Origin: Spirochaetaceae bacterium
GTDB taxonomy: Bacteria > Spirochaetota > Spirochaetia > Treponematales > Breznakiellaceae
DNA length: 51,759 nucleotides
Assembly: GCA_031282145.1 (NCBI GenBank)
Contig: JAITEG010000138.1
Span: 1 to 51,759 of the forward strand
Direction: 5' to 3'
In this document: positions 10,458 through 20,652 of the stretch, one piece after another
Numbering within the stretch: the first letter of the stretch is position 1
Layout: each line of letters begins with the position of its first letter
Translations under genes and position numbers: made by a program
Notes under the pieces: generated by a model
Seen by the model: only the letters and a program-made list of their open reading frames with translations
The model's database searches: none
Told to the model about the DNA's origin: nothing

Positions 10458-12164
10458 CTATTCCTCCAAAAGCCAGGTTCGGATGAGCTGGGCCGCATCC
10501 TCCGGATGTTCCTTGGCCATATTGATCGCGTTTTCCTGAATTTCCATCCGCTTTCGTTCTTCCACGGACATGGAAACCTCGACTCCTTCCTCCTCCGCCT
10601 GCCGTAAGGCGCTTTCCCGCATCATCTGATGCTGCCGGGAAAGTTCTTCTTCCCGCAGCCGCCGGCGCCGCTCCAACTCCCGGGAAATCAACCGGAAGGC
10701 CACGAACCCAATAAGAATAAGGGCAAGTCCTCCCATGAGGACCAAAATGGTGGTCTGCATCTGTTTTGCCCGGAAGTAAGCCGCATCTTCCTCGGCAAAC
10801 TGCCGGGTCCGGTCAAAACGGATATTCTCCACCGTAACCGCGTCTCCCCTGGTTTGACTATAGCCAATGGCGTTTTGAATTAATACCTGGGTAGACCGAA
10901 GATCCTCCGGCGCAACCGGGATATATTCCCGTTCAATAGATCCGTCGGAAAGGATCACCGGCTCTTTCTTTTCATCGTATTTCCATTTCCATTGGCCATC
11001 GATATTTACCGAAACCGTAACCCGGTCTATGGTAGGGCTCCGGTCCTCCTGGATGGTCCGCTTGTTTATTTCTTCGTTGTTGGTCAGGGTTTGCTGCTTA
11101 ACCCTTCCGTAGAGGTTGGACATATCCCGAAAAGCCGGGGTAGTCTGCCCCTCAATCCCCGGAGGGCCCTCGGGGTTAAAGCCGGTCCCCTCCCATTCAG
11201 TGGTAGAGGTGCTCTGGGATCGGGTGATGGACCGGACAAATTCGGAATCGTCGTAGGGGGTATTGGGGTTGTCCGGCCGCATGGTGATGGGAAAGAATTC
11301 ATCGGTACTCACGGCCTTCTGGGACATATCCATATCGATTTTGATATTAAGATCCCGGACCCGGTCCGCGGTATAGGTGTCCTGGAGGGATTTCAAAATA
11401 ATCGCCCGGTAATGGGCTTCCAGCTGGTGGATGTACTTTTGCTGCCGTTCAATTAAACTTTGGCGATCTATATTGGCCATACCTTCAAAATCGTTGAGTA
11501 CAAGGCCGTTTTGATCGGTGATAACGATGTTTTCATCCTTAAGACCCTCGACGGCAAACTTGAGAATCTTCTGGATCCCCTCGATCTTCTTACGGTTCTC
11601 GACAATATCGCTGCCCGGTTTGGGCATGATGATAACGCTGGCGGTCACCGGGTTTTGATCCGTCTGGAAGAGCTCCCGTTCGGGAACCACAATGGTAACA
11701 TCGGCGTTATCCACGTCATCCAGGGCTTTTACATGATCGGTTATCATTTGGGTAATGGCCCGCCGGAGGTTCACATTCCGCTCAAAATCGGTAATGGTCC
11801 ACCGTTCCCGATCAAAGATCGACCAGGGATCCGTCCCTGAGGGGATGAGGTCTTCCCGGATAAGGATAGACCGGATCCGCCGGGCGGTTTTTTCATCGGG
11901 TACTAAAAGGATCCCCGTGGGAGAAACCGTTGTTTTAACCCCCTCGTCGTTGATCCGGGTAACAATCCGGTCCAGAGTTTCCTCATTCCTGATGGGCACA
12001 TCGATGACCGGTACCATGGTTGGCGCGGAAGAAACCCCTACCAATACAACTATCCCTGCTATCGCCGCCAGGGCGATCCCGATGAGGATGATCCTTTGTA
12101 CCAAAGACCACTTTCCCCACAGGGTTCTAAGCTGGGCGATAAATTTTTTTATCCATTCCTTCAT
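10458..12164 (-). CDS. fliF: Flagellar M-ring protein FliF
   Basis: YscJ/FliF N-terminal domain (VPVPIDVPIRNEETL-like), ASVIIMPKPG, C-terminal TM and FliG-binding tail. Confidence 0.95.
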   Translation of the reverse strand: MKEWIKKFIAQLRTLWGKWSLVQRIILIGIALAAIAGIVVLVGVSSAPTMVPVIDVPIRNEETLDRIVTRINDEGVKTTVSPTGILLVPDEKTARRIRSILIREDLIPSGTDPWSIFDRERWTITDFERNVNLRRAITQMITDHVKALDDVDNADVTIVVPERELFQTDQNPVTASVIIMPKPGSDIVENRKKIEGIQKILKFAVEGLKDENIVITDQNGLVLNDFEGMANIDRQSLIERQQKYIHQLEAHYRAIILKSLQDTYTADRVRDLNIKIDMDMSQKAVSTDEFFPITMRPDNPNTPYDDSEFVRSITRSQSTSTTEWEGTGFNPEGPPGIEGQTTPAFRDMSNLYGRVKQQTLTNNEEINKRTIQEDRSPTIDRVTVSVNIDGQWKWKYDEKKEPVILSDGSIEREYIPVAPEDLRSTQVLIQNAIGYSQTRGDAVTVENIRFDRTRQFAEEDAAYFRAKQMQTTILVLMGGLALILIGFVAFRLISRELERRRRLREEELSRQHQMMRESALRQAEEEGVEVSMSVEERKRMEIQENAINMAKEHPEDAAQLIRTWLLEE

Positions 12165-12242
12165 ATTCCCCTCCCCAGAAGAACTTTTTTATTTAACCAC
12201 CCTTGGGCCTGTTTTTACTTTCCACGTCAAAACAACTCCCGG

Positions 12243-12620
12243 TTAACGGGTATTAATAAGATCCCGCCAGCCCTGAACCAGGCGGCTCAAGACCGTCCTC
12301 GTGATATTCAGGGACATGCCGGCCTTTGCCTGGGCAATGGTTATGTCGTGAATATCCACGGTGTCCGGATCGGTCAACGCCGCCTGCATCAGATCACCGG
12401 GGGCCTGCTGTTGGGCGCTGACCATATCCAGGGCTTTGAGCATGGTGTCCTCAAAGGTACCGGAACGGAGTACCGCTTCGACGCCGATCTTATTTCCCAA
12501 TTCCGATAATGCCTTTCCGTCGGCGGTAAAATTCCCCTGCCGGGGAACCATATGATGGGGATGGGTCACCCGCATGGGAACCTTATCCCCGGTAACTAAT
12601 TCCGGCCGATATATGGTCAT
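12243..12620 (-). CDS. fliE: Flagellar hook-basal body protein FliE
   Basis: C-terminal DIHDITIAQAKAGMSLNITRTVLSRLVQGWRDLINTR. Confidence 0.94.
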   Translation of the reverse strand: MTIYRPELVTGDKVPMRVTHPHHMVPRQGNFTADGKALSELGNKIGVEAVLRSGTFEDTMLKALDMVSAQQQAPGDLMQAALTDPDTVDIHDITIAQAKAGMSLNITRTVLSRLVQGWRDLINTR

Positions 12621-12623
12621 CTG

Positions 12624-13085
12624 TTACCTTCCTCCAATATCCAACGCCCGTTGGAACATACTCTTGGACCCTTCTATAATCGAAGCGTTTGCCTCGTAAG
12701 CCCGGGAGGCGGCGATCATATCCACCATCTCGGTGACAATATCCACATTGGGCATTTCCACATACCCGGTTCGGGGACCGGTTTGAATGGCGTCCGGATG
12801 GGTCGGATCGTATACAAACCGGGACTCGGTTTTGGTATCCTTCTGGATCTCCACCACCCGCACTCCCTGACCGGGACCGTTATCCAGCATTTCCGGCAAA
12901 AAGGGGGAACGCCAATAGGGTTCCTCCACCCGGGGCCGCAGGACCACCCGGCTCCGTTTGTAGGGACCCCCTTCGGTGGTTCTCGTGGTGGAGACGTTGG
13001 CCATATTATCGGCGATTACGTCGGAACGGAGCCGTTCTGCGCTCATCCCTGTGGCGGCGATATTGATAGAGCTGAAAAGTCCCAT
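12624..13085 (-). CDS. flgC: Flagellar basal-body rod protein FlgC
   Basis: INIAATGMSAERLRSDVIADNMANVSTTRT; MVDMIAASRAYEANASI. Confidence 0.96.
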   Translation of the reverse strand: MGLFSSINIAATGMSAERLRSDVIADNMANVSTTRTTEGGPYKRSRVVLRPRVEEPYWRSPFLPEMLDNGPGQGVRVVEIQKDTKTESRFVYDPTHPDAIQTGPRTGYVEMPNVDIVTEMVDMIAASRAYEANASIIEGSKSMFQRALDIGGR

Positions 13086-13092
13086 ATTCTAC

Positions 13093-13512
13093 CTACCTTA
13101 ATACCATATTGATTTGACTAAACTCAAAGGTTTCCGCTTGGGCCATGAGGATGTACATTTGCTGATTTTCAAGGGCCGCGACGATCTCCTGTTCCGAATC
13201 CACGTTGTTCCCGTTGTTCTTTGAGGTACTCACGTAATCCAAAACCCGCCGGGGCTCGACTTCCCGGTAATCCCGTTCCCTCCAGTTGGGGATATGTTTG
13301 GGATCCGTCAGGGTCAACTCCAGGGGGGGGCGCTGCTTTTCCGTTTCCAGGGCCCGTTTTAACTCGCTTTCAAAATTCACCTCGGACCGTTTAAAATTAG
13401 GCACCTCCGCGTTGGCCAGGTTATTGGCAATAACACTACGCCTGAGCAGATTGACATCCATGGCCCGGTGTACCATATCCACAGTTTTGGTAAAATTATT
13501 CTCTATATTCAT
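13093..13512 (-). CDS. flgB: Flagellar basal-body rod protein FlgB
   Basis: MDVNLLRRSVIANNLANAEVPNFKRSEVNFE. Confidence 0.95.
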   Translation of the reverse strand: MNIENNFTKTVDMVHRAMDVNLLRRSVIANNLANAEVPNFKRSEVNFESELKRALETEKQRPPLELTLTDPKHIPNWRERDYREVEPRRVLDYVSTSKNNGNNVDSEQEIVAALENQQMYILMAQAETFEFSQINMVLR

Positions 13513-13546
13513 CCCATCCTCCCAAGGTAAAACTTTTCTATATAAA

Positions 13547-13566
13547 CTATCGGCGGATTAAAGGTG
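13547..13566 (-). promoter_or_regulatory. Candidate sigma28-like -10 element (GCCGATAG) upstream of flgB
   Basis: Minus strand reads ...TAACTTCT-N12-GCCGATAG...; weak -35. Confidence 0.3.
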
Positions 13567-13643
13567 AGAAGTTAGAAGGGAATAGGGATAAGTTTAATAC
13601 TTCTTTCTTCACTTCTCACTCCTACCTTGCAATAGCTTCTCAC
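13564..13643. repeat. GTGAGAAGt/c ... CTTCTCAC inverted repeat with two competing left arms, hslU-flgB intergenic region
   Basis: gtgagaagt 13564-13572; acttctcac 13611-13619; gcttctcac 13635-13643. Confidence 0.55.
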
Positions 13644-13649
13644 GTATAA

Positions 13650-15251
13650 TTACAATATATACCGTCCCAGATCCTGATCCACCGCCAAATCCCCCAGCCG
13701 TTCATTCACATAGGCCTCAGTGATAGGTATCTTCGTGGGACCCAGGTTGGGGGCTTCAAAGGAAAGCTCCTCCAACAGGGTTTCCATAATGGTGTGCAGC
13801 CGGCGGGCGCCTATGTTTTCCAACCGGGAATTAACATCCGCCGCCAAGGCTGCCAGCCGTTCAATGGCCTCCGAGGTAAACTCAATTTCCACCCCTTCGG
13901 TTCCCAGGAGATCGATATACTGTTTGGTCAGGGCATTTTTGGGCTCCGTAAGGATCCGCAGGAATTCTTCCTTTCCCAGGGATTCCAGTTCCACCCGGAG
14001 GGGAAAACGGCCCTGGAGTTCCGGAATCAGATCCGAGGGTTTACTGATGTTAAAGGCGCCGGCGGCCACAAAGAGGATGTGGCTCGTATCCACCGGCCCC
14101 CACTTGGTATTTACCGTGGCTCCCTCCACAATGGGTAGGATATCCCGCTGAACCCCTTCCCGGGATACATCAGGACCGCCTCCCCGGTCCCCCTTGACGG
14201 CGATCTTATCGATCTCGTCAATAAAAACTATTCCCATTTCTTCCACCCGCTGCCGGGCCTCGTCGCTTACCCGGTCCCGGTCTATGAGTTTTTCCGATTC
14301 TTCATTGGCCAGGATTTCCCGGGCCCGGCTTACGGTAAGGAGTTTTTTCTTTTTGCCTCCCCCAAAAAAACCCGCTATCCCCGAAAGGCTGGTTTCTAAA
14401 TCCTCCATCCCTCCCCCCATCATTTCGATGGCCGGAAATTGGGGGTTTTGATTAACGGTAATTTCCACCATCCGGTCTTCCAGTTTACCTTCCCGGAGCA
14501 TGGTCCTGAATTTTTCCCGGGTGGAAGAAGGCTTTGCCTGCGAGGCGGTTTTTTCCTCCTCCTCACTAGGGGGCGTTTCCGCTGCGGATTCGTGGGTCCC
14601 GTACTGCTGCTCCTGGTTCAACACCGTGGGGATCCCCACCTGGATGGCCGCCCCCATCAAGCCCGGACCAGCCCCGTTGTTGGGATTTATGGAAAAGGCC
14701 CCCACCGGTCTTACCACCGCCCCCTCCGGGGGTTTATGTTCCGGGGGTTTTTTCCCGGTACCCGGAAGTAAAAGATCCAGCAGCGCCTCCTCCGCCCGTT
14801 TCCGGGCTTCGGCGGTGACTGTTTCCTGCATCTCCTGTTTCACCATCTGGACCCCTGCGGCCATGAGGTCCCGGATCATGGATTCCACATCCCTGCCCAC
14901 GTATCCCACTTCGGTATATTTGGTGGCCTCCACCTTGATAAAAGGGGAACCCGCCAATTTCGCCAGACGCCGGGCAATCTCGGTCTTGCCCACCCCGGTG
15001 GGACCTATCATGAGGATGTTTTTGGGGGCTATGTCTTCCCGGACCTCCGGATCCAGCTTGAGCCTGCGGATCCGGTTCCGCAGGGCCACCGCCACCGCCC
15101 GCTTGGCCTTCTTTTGACCGATGATATATTTATCCAGCTCGGCAACAATTTCCCGGGGAGTAAGCTCCTTCCGGGGGAGGGGTATATTTTTTGATTCCCT
15201 TCCCGGTGCCGCGGGTAATTCCGCCGGCCCGTTCACCATGTTTTCGCTCAT
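13650..15251 (-). CDS. hslU: ATP-dependent protease ATPase subunit HslU (ClpY)
   Basis: [47 protein letters not shown]-terminal LGRYIL. Confidence 0.97.
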   Translation of the reverse strand: MSENMVNGPAELPAAPGRESKNIPLPRKELTPREIVAELDKYIIGQKKAKRAVAVALRNRIRRLKLDPEVREDIAPKNILMIGPTGVGKTEIARRLAKLAGSPFIKVEATKYTEVGYVGRDVESMIRDLMAAGVQMVKQEMQETVTAEARKRAEEALLDLLLPGTGKKPPEHKPPEGAVVRPVGAFSINPNNGAGPGLMGAAIQVGIPTVLNQEQQYGTHESAAETPPSEEEEKTASQAKPSSTREKFRTMLREGKLEDRMVEITVNQNPQFPAIEMMGGGMEDLETSLSGIAGFFGGGKKKKLLTVSRAREILANEESEKLIDRDRVSDEARQRVEEMGIVFIDEIDKIAVKGDRGGGPDVSREGVQRDILPIVEGATVNTKWGPVDTSHILFVAAGAFNISKPSDLIPELQGRFPLRVELESLGKEEFLRILTEPKNALTKQYIDLLGTEGVEIEFTSEAIERLAALAADVNSRLENIGARRLHTIMETLLEELSFEAPNLGPTKIPITEAYVNERLGDLAVDQDLGRYIL

Positions 15252-15832
15252 GCTTTATGCTCCTCCCCGGACCCAAGTTCCTCCAGGATAATTTGATTAT
15301 TGGTATAAATACATATATCCCCCGCAATCCGCAGGCTCCGCCGGGCGATCTCCGCGGCGGAAAGGGTACTGCCGTCCAGATAGGCTAAGGCCGCGGCATA
15401 GGCGTAATTTCCTCCGGAACCTATGGCCAGGGCAGCCTCCGCGGGCTCTATCACATCCCCGGTACCGGAGATAAGCAGGGTCTTGGAAATGTCCGCCACC
15501 AGGAGCAGGGCTTCCAGACGCCGGAGGGAACGGTCAGTACGCCAATCCTTGGCCAATTCCACCGCCGCCCGGGCAAGATCTCCGGAGTATTCCTTGAGTT
15601 TTTCCTCAAACCGGTCAAAAAGGGTAAAGGCATCCGCGGTAGCTCCGGCAAAACCGCATAACACCTTACCGTCGTTGAGGCGCCGGACCTTACGGGCATT
15701 ATTTTTCATCACCGTCTCGCCCATAGTCACCTGACCATCCCCGGCCATGGCGACCTGTCCGTTCCTGCGGACCGCCAACACCGTGGTAGACCGGATCCGG
15801 TTGCCCCGGAATTCCATTCTCCGTTTTTTCAT
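15248..15832 (-). CDS. hslV: ATP-dependent protease subunit HslV (ClpQ)
   Basis: [55 protein letters not shown]. Confidence 0.97.
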   Translation of the reverse strand: MKKRRMEFRGNRIRSTTVLAVRRNGQVAMAGDGQVTMGETVMKNNARKVRRLNDGKVLCGFAGATADAFTLFDRFEEKLKEYSGDLARAAVELAKDWRTDRSLRRLEALLLVADISKTLLISGTGDVIEPAEAALAIGSGGNYAYAAALAYLDGSTLSAAEIARRSLRIAGDICIYTNNQIILEELGSGEEHKA

Positions 15833-16743
15833 AGGTTGTTCCTTTTCCCCAAGCCGTGAGGATGGGCCTTAAGATAGGTTCGCTTAAGCCGTTCCATATC
15901 CACATGGGTGTACCGCTGGGTAGTGGAGAGACTTGCGTGACCGAGAAGTTCCTGAACCAAACGTACATCACAGCCGGAATTAACCAAATGGGTGGCAAAA
16001 CTATGGCGTAACGCATGGGGATGTACATTTTTTTCAAGCCCCGATCGTTCCGCATATTTGGTTATGATCCACCGTACTCCGGGTACGGAAATCGGCCCTC
16101 CCTTACGGTTAACAAAAAGCCGATCCGTGGGAGCGGACGCTTTAACCCGGGAAGTCCGCCCGGGAAGATAGGCTCCCAGGGCTTCTCGGGCTTCATCGGA
16201 AAAAAACACCTGCCGTTCTTTGTTCCCCTTTCCCACAACCCGGGCCCCTGAAAGATCCCCCTCCAGACAGGACAGGGTAAGGGCCACCAACTCCGATATC
16301 CGTAAGCCCGCGGAATACATGGTGAGGATTAGGGCCTTATCCCGAAGGGGCCATAAAATACCCGCCTTATCGGGGAGTTCCGCAAAACTCGCCATTTCCC
16401 CTTCCCAAAGAAAAGCCGGGAGCCGTTTCGCCGTTTTCAGGTTCCGCAGGTTCATGGAGGGATCATCGGCTCTCATATTAAACCGCAGGAGCCACCGATA
16501 AAACCCCCGGATAGAAGAAAGGGCACGATTAACACTGACCGAGGCGATCCCTTCGGCGCTGAGATCCGCGATAAATCCCTGTACCCCATGGGGACTTGCC
16601 CCTTGGGGAGTTATCCCGTGGTTTTCGCAATAGGCCGCATAATGGCCCAGATCCTTGCCGTATGCCTGGATGGTCCTTTCCGACATCCCCCGTACGGAAT
16701 GAAGATAGGTCAGATAGGCTTCAACCAAATTATTTGTCCCCAT
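15829..16743 (-). CDS. xerC: Tyrosine recombinase XerC-like; start trimmed from the ORF-track start
   Basis: SAM-like N-terminus [28 protein letters not shown]; catalytic [38 protein letters not shown]. Residues before MGTNN are topA sequence read in another frame. Confidence 0.93.
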   Translation of the reverse strand: MGTNNLVEAYLTYLHSVRGMSERTIQAYGKDLGHYAAYCENHGITPQGASPHGVQGFIADLSAEGIASVSVNRALSSIRGFYRWLLRFNMRADDPSMNLRNLKTAKRLPAFLWEGEMASFAELPDKAGILWPLRDKALILTMYSAGLRISELVALTLSCLEGDLSGARVVGKGNKERQVFFSDEAREALGAYLPGRTSRVKASAPTDRLFVNRKGGPISVPGVRWIITKYAERSGLEKNVHPHALRHSFATHLVNSGCDVRLVQELLGHASLSTTQRYTHVDMERLKRTYLKAHPHGLGKRNNL

Positions 16744-18928
16744 CGGATTCCTCCCGGTCAGAATCTTCACTGCTATGCAGGTAATCACATTCCGGGTTGA
16801 TACATGCCTTGTGATACCCGTTCTTTTTATCGTATTTTTCCACCATAAATTGCCCACATTTGGGACAGTTTTGGCTGATCGGTTTAAAGTGACTGATAAA
16901 ATCACATTCCGGGTAATTGGTACATCCGTAAAACTCCTTGCCCCGTCCCCGGGTTTTACGGGCCACGATGTCCCCACCGCAGCGGGGACACTTTGCCAGA
17001 GGGATGGATTTGGTATTTCTACATTCCGGAAAGCCTGAACAGGCCAGAAAAAAACCATACCGGCCAAGTTTTTTTACCATGGGTTTTCCGCATTTTTCGC
17101 AGATATGATCGGTCTCTTCGTCCAAGGATCCCTTAAAGGATTCCAGGGTTTTTCCTACCTCATCCACCTGTTCCTTAAAGGGGTGATAAAAACTCCGGAT
17201 CATGTCGGGCCAGCGGAGCTGACTTTCTTCCACTTCGTCCAGTTTATTTTCCATGGAGGCGGTAAATCCCACATCCACCACATGGGGAAAATACTCCACC
17301 AGCATATCGCAGATCATCCTGCCCAGGAGGGTGGGGACCAACTGTTTGTTGGACCGGGTCACATAATACCGGTCCAGAAGGACCGAGATAATAGGGGCAT
17401 AGGTCGAGGGACGGCCAATGCCTTTTTCTTCCAGGGTTTTAACGATGGATGCGTCGGTATACCGAGCCGGGCCCTGGGTAAAATGTTGTTCGGGGTAGAA
17501 TTTGTCCACCTTGACCTTATCCCCGATTTTAAGAGATGGAACCGGACTCCCTTTGTTTTCACTAGCCAAAAGTTTCATCACTTGGTAAAAACCCTTTTCG
17601 ATGATCCGGGTCCCGGCGATACGGAAAATCCCCTCCCCAGCCTGGATATCGATGCTTATGGTTTTGGTTTTCGCGGGGTTCATCTGGCTCGACACAAACC
17701 GTTCCCAAATAATGGTGTAGAGCCGGAGCTGATCCCGGGTAAGGTATTCTTTTACTTCCTCGGGGGTATACTGTACATAGGTGGGCCGAATAGCCTCATG
17801 AGCATCCTGGGCTTTTTTCCCCAGGGTATATTCCACCGCCTTTTCCGGCAGATCCGGAGAGAAATGCTCCCCTATCCAGGACCGGACTTCCTCCAGGGCC
17901 ACCTGGGAGATCCGAACCGAATCGGTCCGCATATAGGTGATAAGTCCCACCCGGGAATTGCCGATATTTACCCCTTCATAAAGCTGTTGAGCCAACTGCA
18001 TGGTTTTTTTACTGGTAAAACCCAGCCGGTTTGCCGCGGTCTGCTGGAGCTGGGAGGTGGTAAAGGGCGGCTTCGGCCGAATGGTTTTATCGGTTTCCCG
18101 GATATCAGAAACGGAACAATTGGCGTTGATTATCTTATCAATAATAAGCTTAACCGCGTCTTCATTTTTGAGCTCCGGTTTATCCCCCTGCCAGGACACG
18201 AGCTGGGCGGTAAACGAGGATTTTCCTACCTTAAAATCCGCCTCCAAAGTCCAGTACTCTTCGGGAATAAAGGATTCCACTTCCTTTTCCCGTTCACAGA
18301 TGAGCCTCAGGGCTACCGATTGTACCCGTCCCGCGGAAAGGCCGTTTTTAACCTTCTTCCACAACAAGGGTGAAAGGTTATACCCCACCAGACGATCCAG
18401 AACCCGACGGGCCTTTTGGGCGTTAACCTTGGATTCGTCGATGGCCGACGGGTTTGCCACGGCATCCTTGATCGCCATGGGGGTGATCTCGTTAAAACTG
18501 ATCCGCTGAATGGGTACCCGGTCGTTTTTCGCGGTAATGGCATTCCGCAGGTGATAGGCAATAGCCTCCCCTTCCCGATCATTATCACTGGCCAGGAGCA
18601 CTGAGTCCGCCTTTTTTGCGTCCCCCTGAAGTTCCTTTAAAAGTTTCGCCCTTCCCCGGACGGTGATATATTCAGGTTCAAAATCATGGTCCACATCAAT
18701 GGCCATCCTGGATTTGGGGAGGTCTATAAGATGACCCATGGATGCCTTTACCATATATGAAGGACCCAGGTATTTTTCTATGGTCTTCGCCTTGGCCGGC
18801 GATTCCACGATCACCAAGATCTTTTTATCCTTTGTTTTGGAAGAGGCCCGTTTTTTCCCGGTTGACTTTTTTTCTTGAATTTTTTTTTCGGTTTTTACCG
18901 CCATTTTATTCCCATCCTTAAAGATCAA
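16730..18928 (-). CDS. topA: DNA topoisomerase I
   Basis: ILVIVESPAKAKTIEKYLG, DNDREGEAIAYHL, active-site GLITYMRTDS, three C-terminal CxxC zinc modules. Confidence 0.97.
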   Translation of the reverse strand: MIFKDGNKMAVKTEKKIQEKKSTGKKRASSKTKDKKILVIVESPAKAKTIEKYLGPSYMVKASMGHLIDLPKSRMAIDVDHDFEPEYITVRGRAKLLKELQGDAKKADSVLLASDNDREGEAIAYHLRNAITAKNDRVPIQRISFNEITPMAIKDAVANPSAIDESKVNAQKARRVLDRLVGYNLSPLLWKKVKNGLSAGRVQSVALRLICEREKEVESFIPEEYWTLEADFKVGKSSFTAQLVSWQGDKPELKNEDAVKLIIDKIINANCSVSDIRETDKTIRPKPPFTTSQLQQTAANRLGFTSKKTMQLAQQLYEGVNIGNSRVGLITYMRTDSVRISQVALEEVRSWIGEHFSPDLPEKAVEYTLGKKAQDAHEAIRPTYVQYTPEEVKEYLTRDQLRLYTIIWERFVSSQMNPAKTKTISIDIQAGEGIFRIAGTRIIEKGFYQVMKLLASENKGSPVPSLKIGDKVKVDKFYPEQHFTQGPARYTDASIVKTLEEKGIGRPSTYAPIISVLLDRYYVTRSNKQLVPTLLGRMICDMLVEYFPHVVDVGFTASMENKLDEVEESQLRWPDMIRSFYHPFKEQVDEVGKTLESFKGSLDEETDHICEKCGKPMVKKLGRYGFFLACSGFPECRNTKSIPLAKCPRCGGDIVARKTRGRGKEFYGCTNYPECDFISHFKPISQNCPKCGQFMVEKYDKKNGYHKACINPECDYLHSSEDSDREESDGDK

Positions 18929-19889
18929 TATTCAACTTCCGGGCCAAGGACGATGCCAGCATAGCCCCCGGTAACGGCCGATCCCGAAAACCTGTTTTCT
19001 CCGATGTGTTCTCCACAACGATCCCCCACTCCCCCAGGAGCTCCGCCGCCTCAAAAATCACCCGGGCCCCCTCCTCGGCAAGTTTTCTGGTTCCTTCCCC
19101 CCGGACGGAATTCACCCCCGATGAAGTGACCCAGAGGTCCCGGCCCTGTTCCAGGGCAAACCGAGCGGTGATTAGGGCTCCGGAAGAAGCGGGGGCTTCC
19201 ACAATCACGGTTCCCCGGGCCAGGCCGGAAATGATCCGGTTCCGGGCGGGAAAATTCCATTTCCGCGGCCCGGTCCCCGGGGGGTATTCACTTAAAATGA
19301 CCCCACCCCGATCCATGATCCGCCGGGCAAGGACCCGGTTTGCCCCGGGATAAACTTCATCGGGACTTGAGCCGAGGACCGCCACCGTTGGGGCGCCTCC
19401 CTCAAGATTTCCCCGGTGGGCCATGGCGTCGATACCCAGGGCAAGCCCGGAAACCACGGGGATCCCCGCATCGGCCAGGGCCTTGCCGATATCATAGGCC
19501 TGGGAAGCCGCCGCGGCGGTAGGCCGCCGGGTTCCGACCACCGCCGCGAGGGGCTGTTCCGGATTCGGTAAAATACCCCGGTAAAAAATCAGGGCCGGAG
19601 GATCGTAGAGTTCCCGGAGCAGGGGCGGATATTGGGAGGAAACAAAGGACACACAGCCTATCCCCCGGATCTCCATGGTCCGGATATCCTTCTCGGCCTG
19701 TTCCCGAAGGTCTTCTATAGAGACGGAAACCTGGGAAAGCTTCCGGCCCAGAATACCCTCCACCGCCTCCTTAAAAAATATGGATAATCCTTCCTCCTTG
19801 TCAAATGTTTTATAGAGGAGGATCTGTTCCCGGGAATTTGTCCCCGGGATTCGCCGGATGATGAGGTCCCGTAACAAAAGCTCATCCAT
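18918..19889 (-). CDS. dprA: DNA processing protein DprA (Smf); start trimmed to MDELLLRD
   Basis: VVGTRRPTAAAA, VVSGLALGIDAMAHRGNL, TVAVLGSSPDEVYP, FPARNRIISGLARGTVIVEA. Confidence 0.93.
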   Translation of the reverse strand: MDELLLRDLIIRRIPGTNSREQILLYKTFDKEEGLSIFFKEAVEGILGRKLSQVSVSIEDLREQAEKDIRTMEIRGIGCVSFVSSQYPPLLRELYDPPALIFYRGILPNPEQPLAAVVGTRRPTAAAASQAYDIGKALADAGIPVVSGLALGIDAMAHRGNLEGGAPTVAVLGSSPDEVYPGANRVLARRIMDRGGVILSEYPPGTGPRKWNFPARNRIISGLARGTVIVEAPASSGALITARFALEQGRDLWVTSSGVNSVRGEGTRKLAEEGARVIFEAAELLGEWGIVVENTSEKTGFRDRPLPGAMLASSLARKLNIDL

Positions 19890-20622
19890 AATATGAATCC
19901 AATATGATCTGCCGGTTATTTTCCGCCTCGATCCGTTTGGCGGAGTCCCGGGAAATGGTGATGATCCGGTCATACATATCCAGGGCGTCCTGATAATTAT
20001 TCACCATATAGTAGGCCCGGGCCAACACAAACATAGCATCCACATCGTTCCGGGAAATTTCAAGGTACCGTAGCAGGTGGGGTATTGCTTCCTCAGGTTT
20101 GTTCAATTCAAACACATAAAGGATACCGATACCGTAACGGGGCCGGCCGTATCCTTCGTCCAGTTCTATAGCCCGCAGGTAGGATTTTTCCGAAAGGGCA
20201 AAGTACTCTTGGGCATCCCCCTCGGCGGAAGCAAAGGACGATTTCGCTACAATACCCGCGGATACCCCCCGCTGGTAGTGGGCATACGGGTCCTCGGGGA
20301 AATAATAAACCGCCCGTTCCAGGGCGTTCAGGGCCTCGTGGTACAGTCCCCGATCCTGCAACCGGGTAGCGAGGAGTTTCCAATACAGCCCAGTCTGGGC
20401 GGCATCTTTTACGTGTTGCTCAATCAGCTCCTCATAGAGCCCGATAGCCGTCCGAAGATCCTCTATGGTCCGGGGAGGAGTACCCTGGGGACTGAGTTCT
20501 TTGATCCGCTCTATCAGGGAATCCCGGGCCTTAGTCTTCTGGAAGGTATAGATCCCCCCGATGAGCGAACCCGCGATAACCAATACCATAAGGCCTATAA
20601 AAAATTCTTTTTTTATTTTCAT
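19882..20622 (-). CDS. Membrane-anchored TPR protein
   Basis: N-terminal TM (FFIGLMVLVIAGSLIGGIY) and TPR repeats. Confidence 0.8.
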   Translation of the reverse strand: MKIKKEFFIGLMVLVIAGSLIGGIYTFQKTKARDSLIERIKELSPQGTPPRTIEDLRTAIGLYEELIEQHVKDAAQTGLYWKLLATRLQDRGLYHEALNALERAVYYFPEDPYAHYQRGVSAGIVAKSSFASAEGDAQEYFALSEKSYLRAIELDEGYGRPRYGIGILYVFELNKPEEAIPHLLRYLEISRNDVDAMFVLARAYYMVNNYQDALDMYDRIITISRDSAKRIEAENNRQIILDSYYG

Positions 20623-20652
20623 CCTTTACCTTCAATTCAAATTCCGGCGCCT

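Noticed and set aside
16744-17067. N-terminal extension of the xerC ORF
   Set aside because: Alternate-frame reading of topA zinc-finger codons; the natural start is ATG at 16743.
17105-18373. 422-aa plus-strand ORF
   Set aside because: Antisense to topA; P/G/F-rich shadow of a GC-rich coding strand, no motifs.
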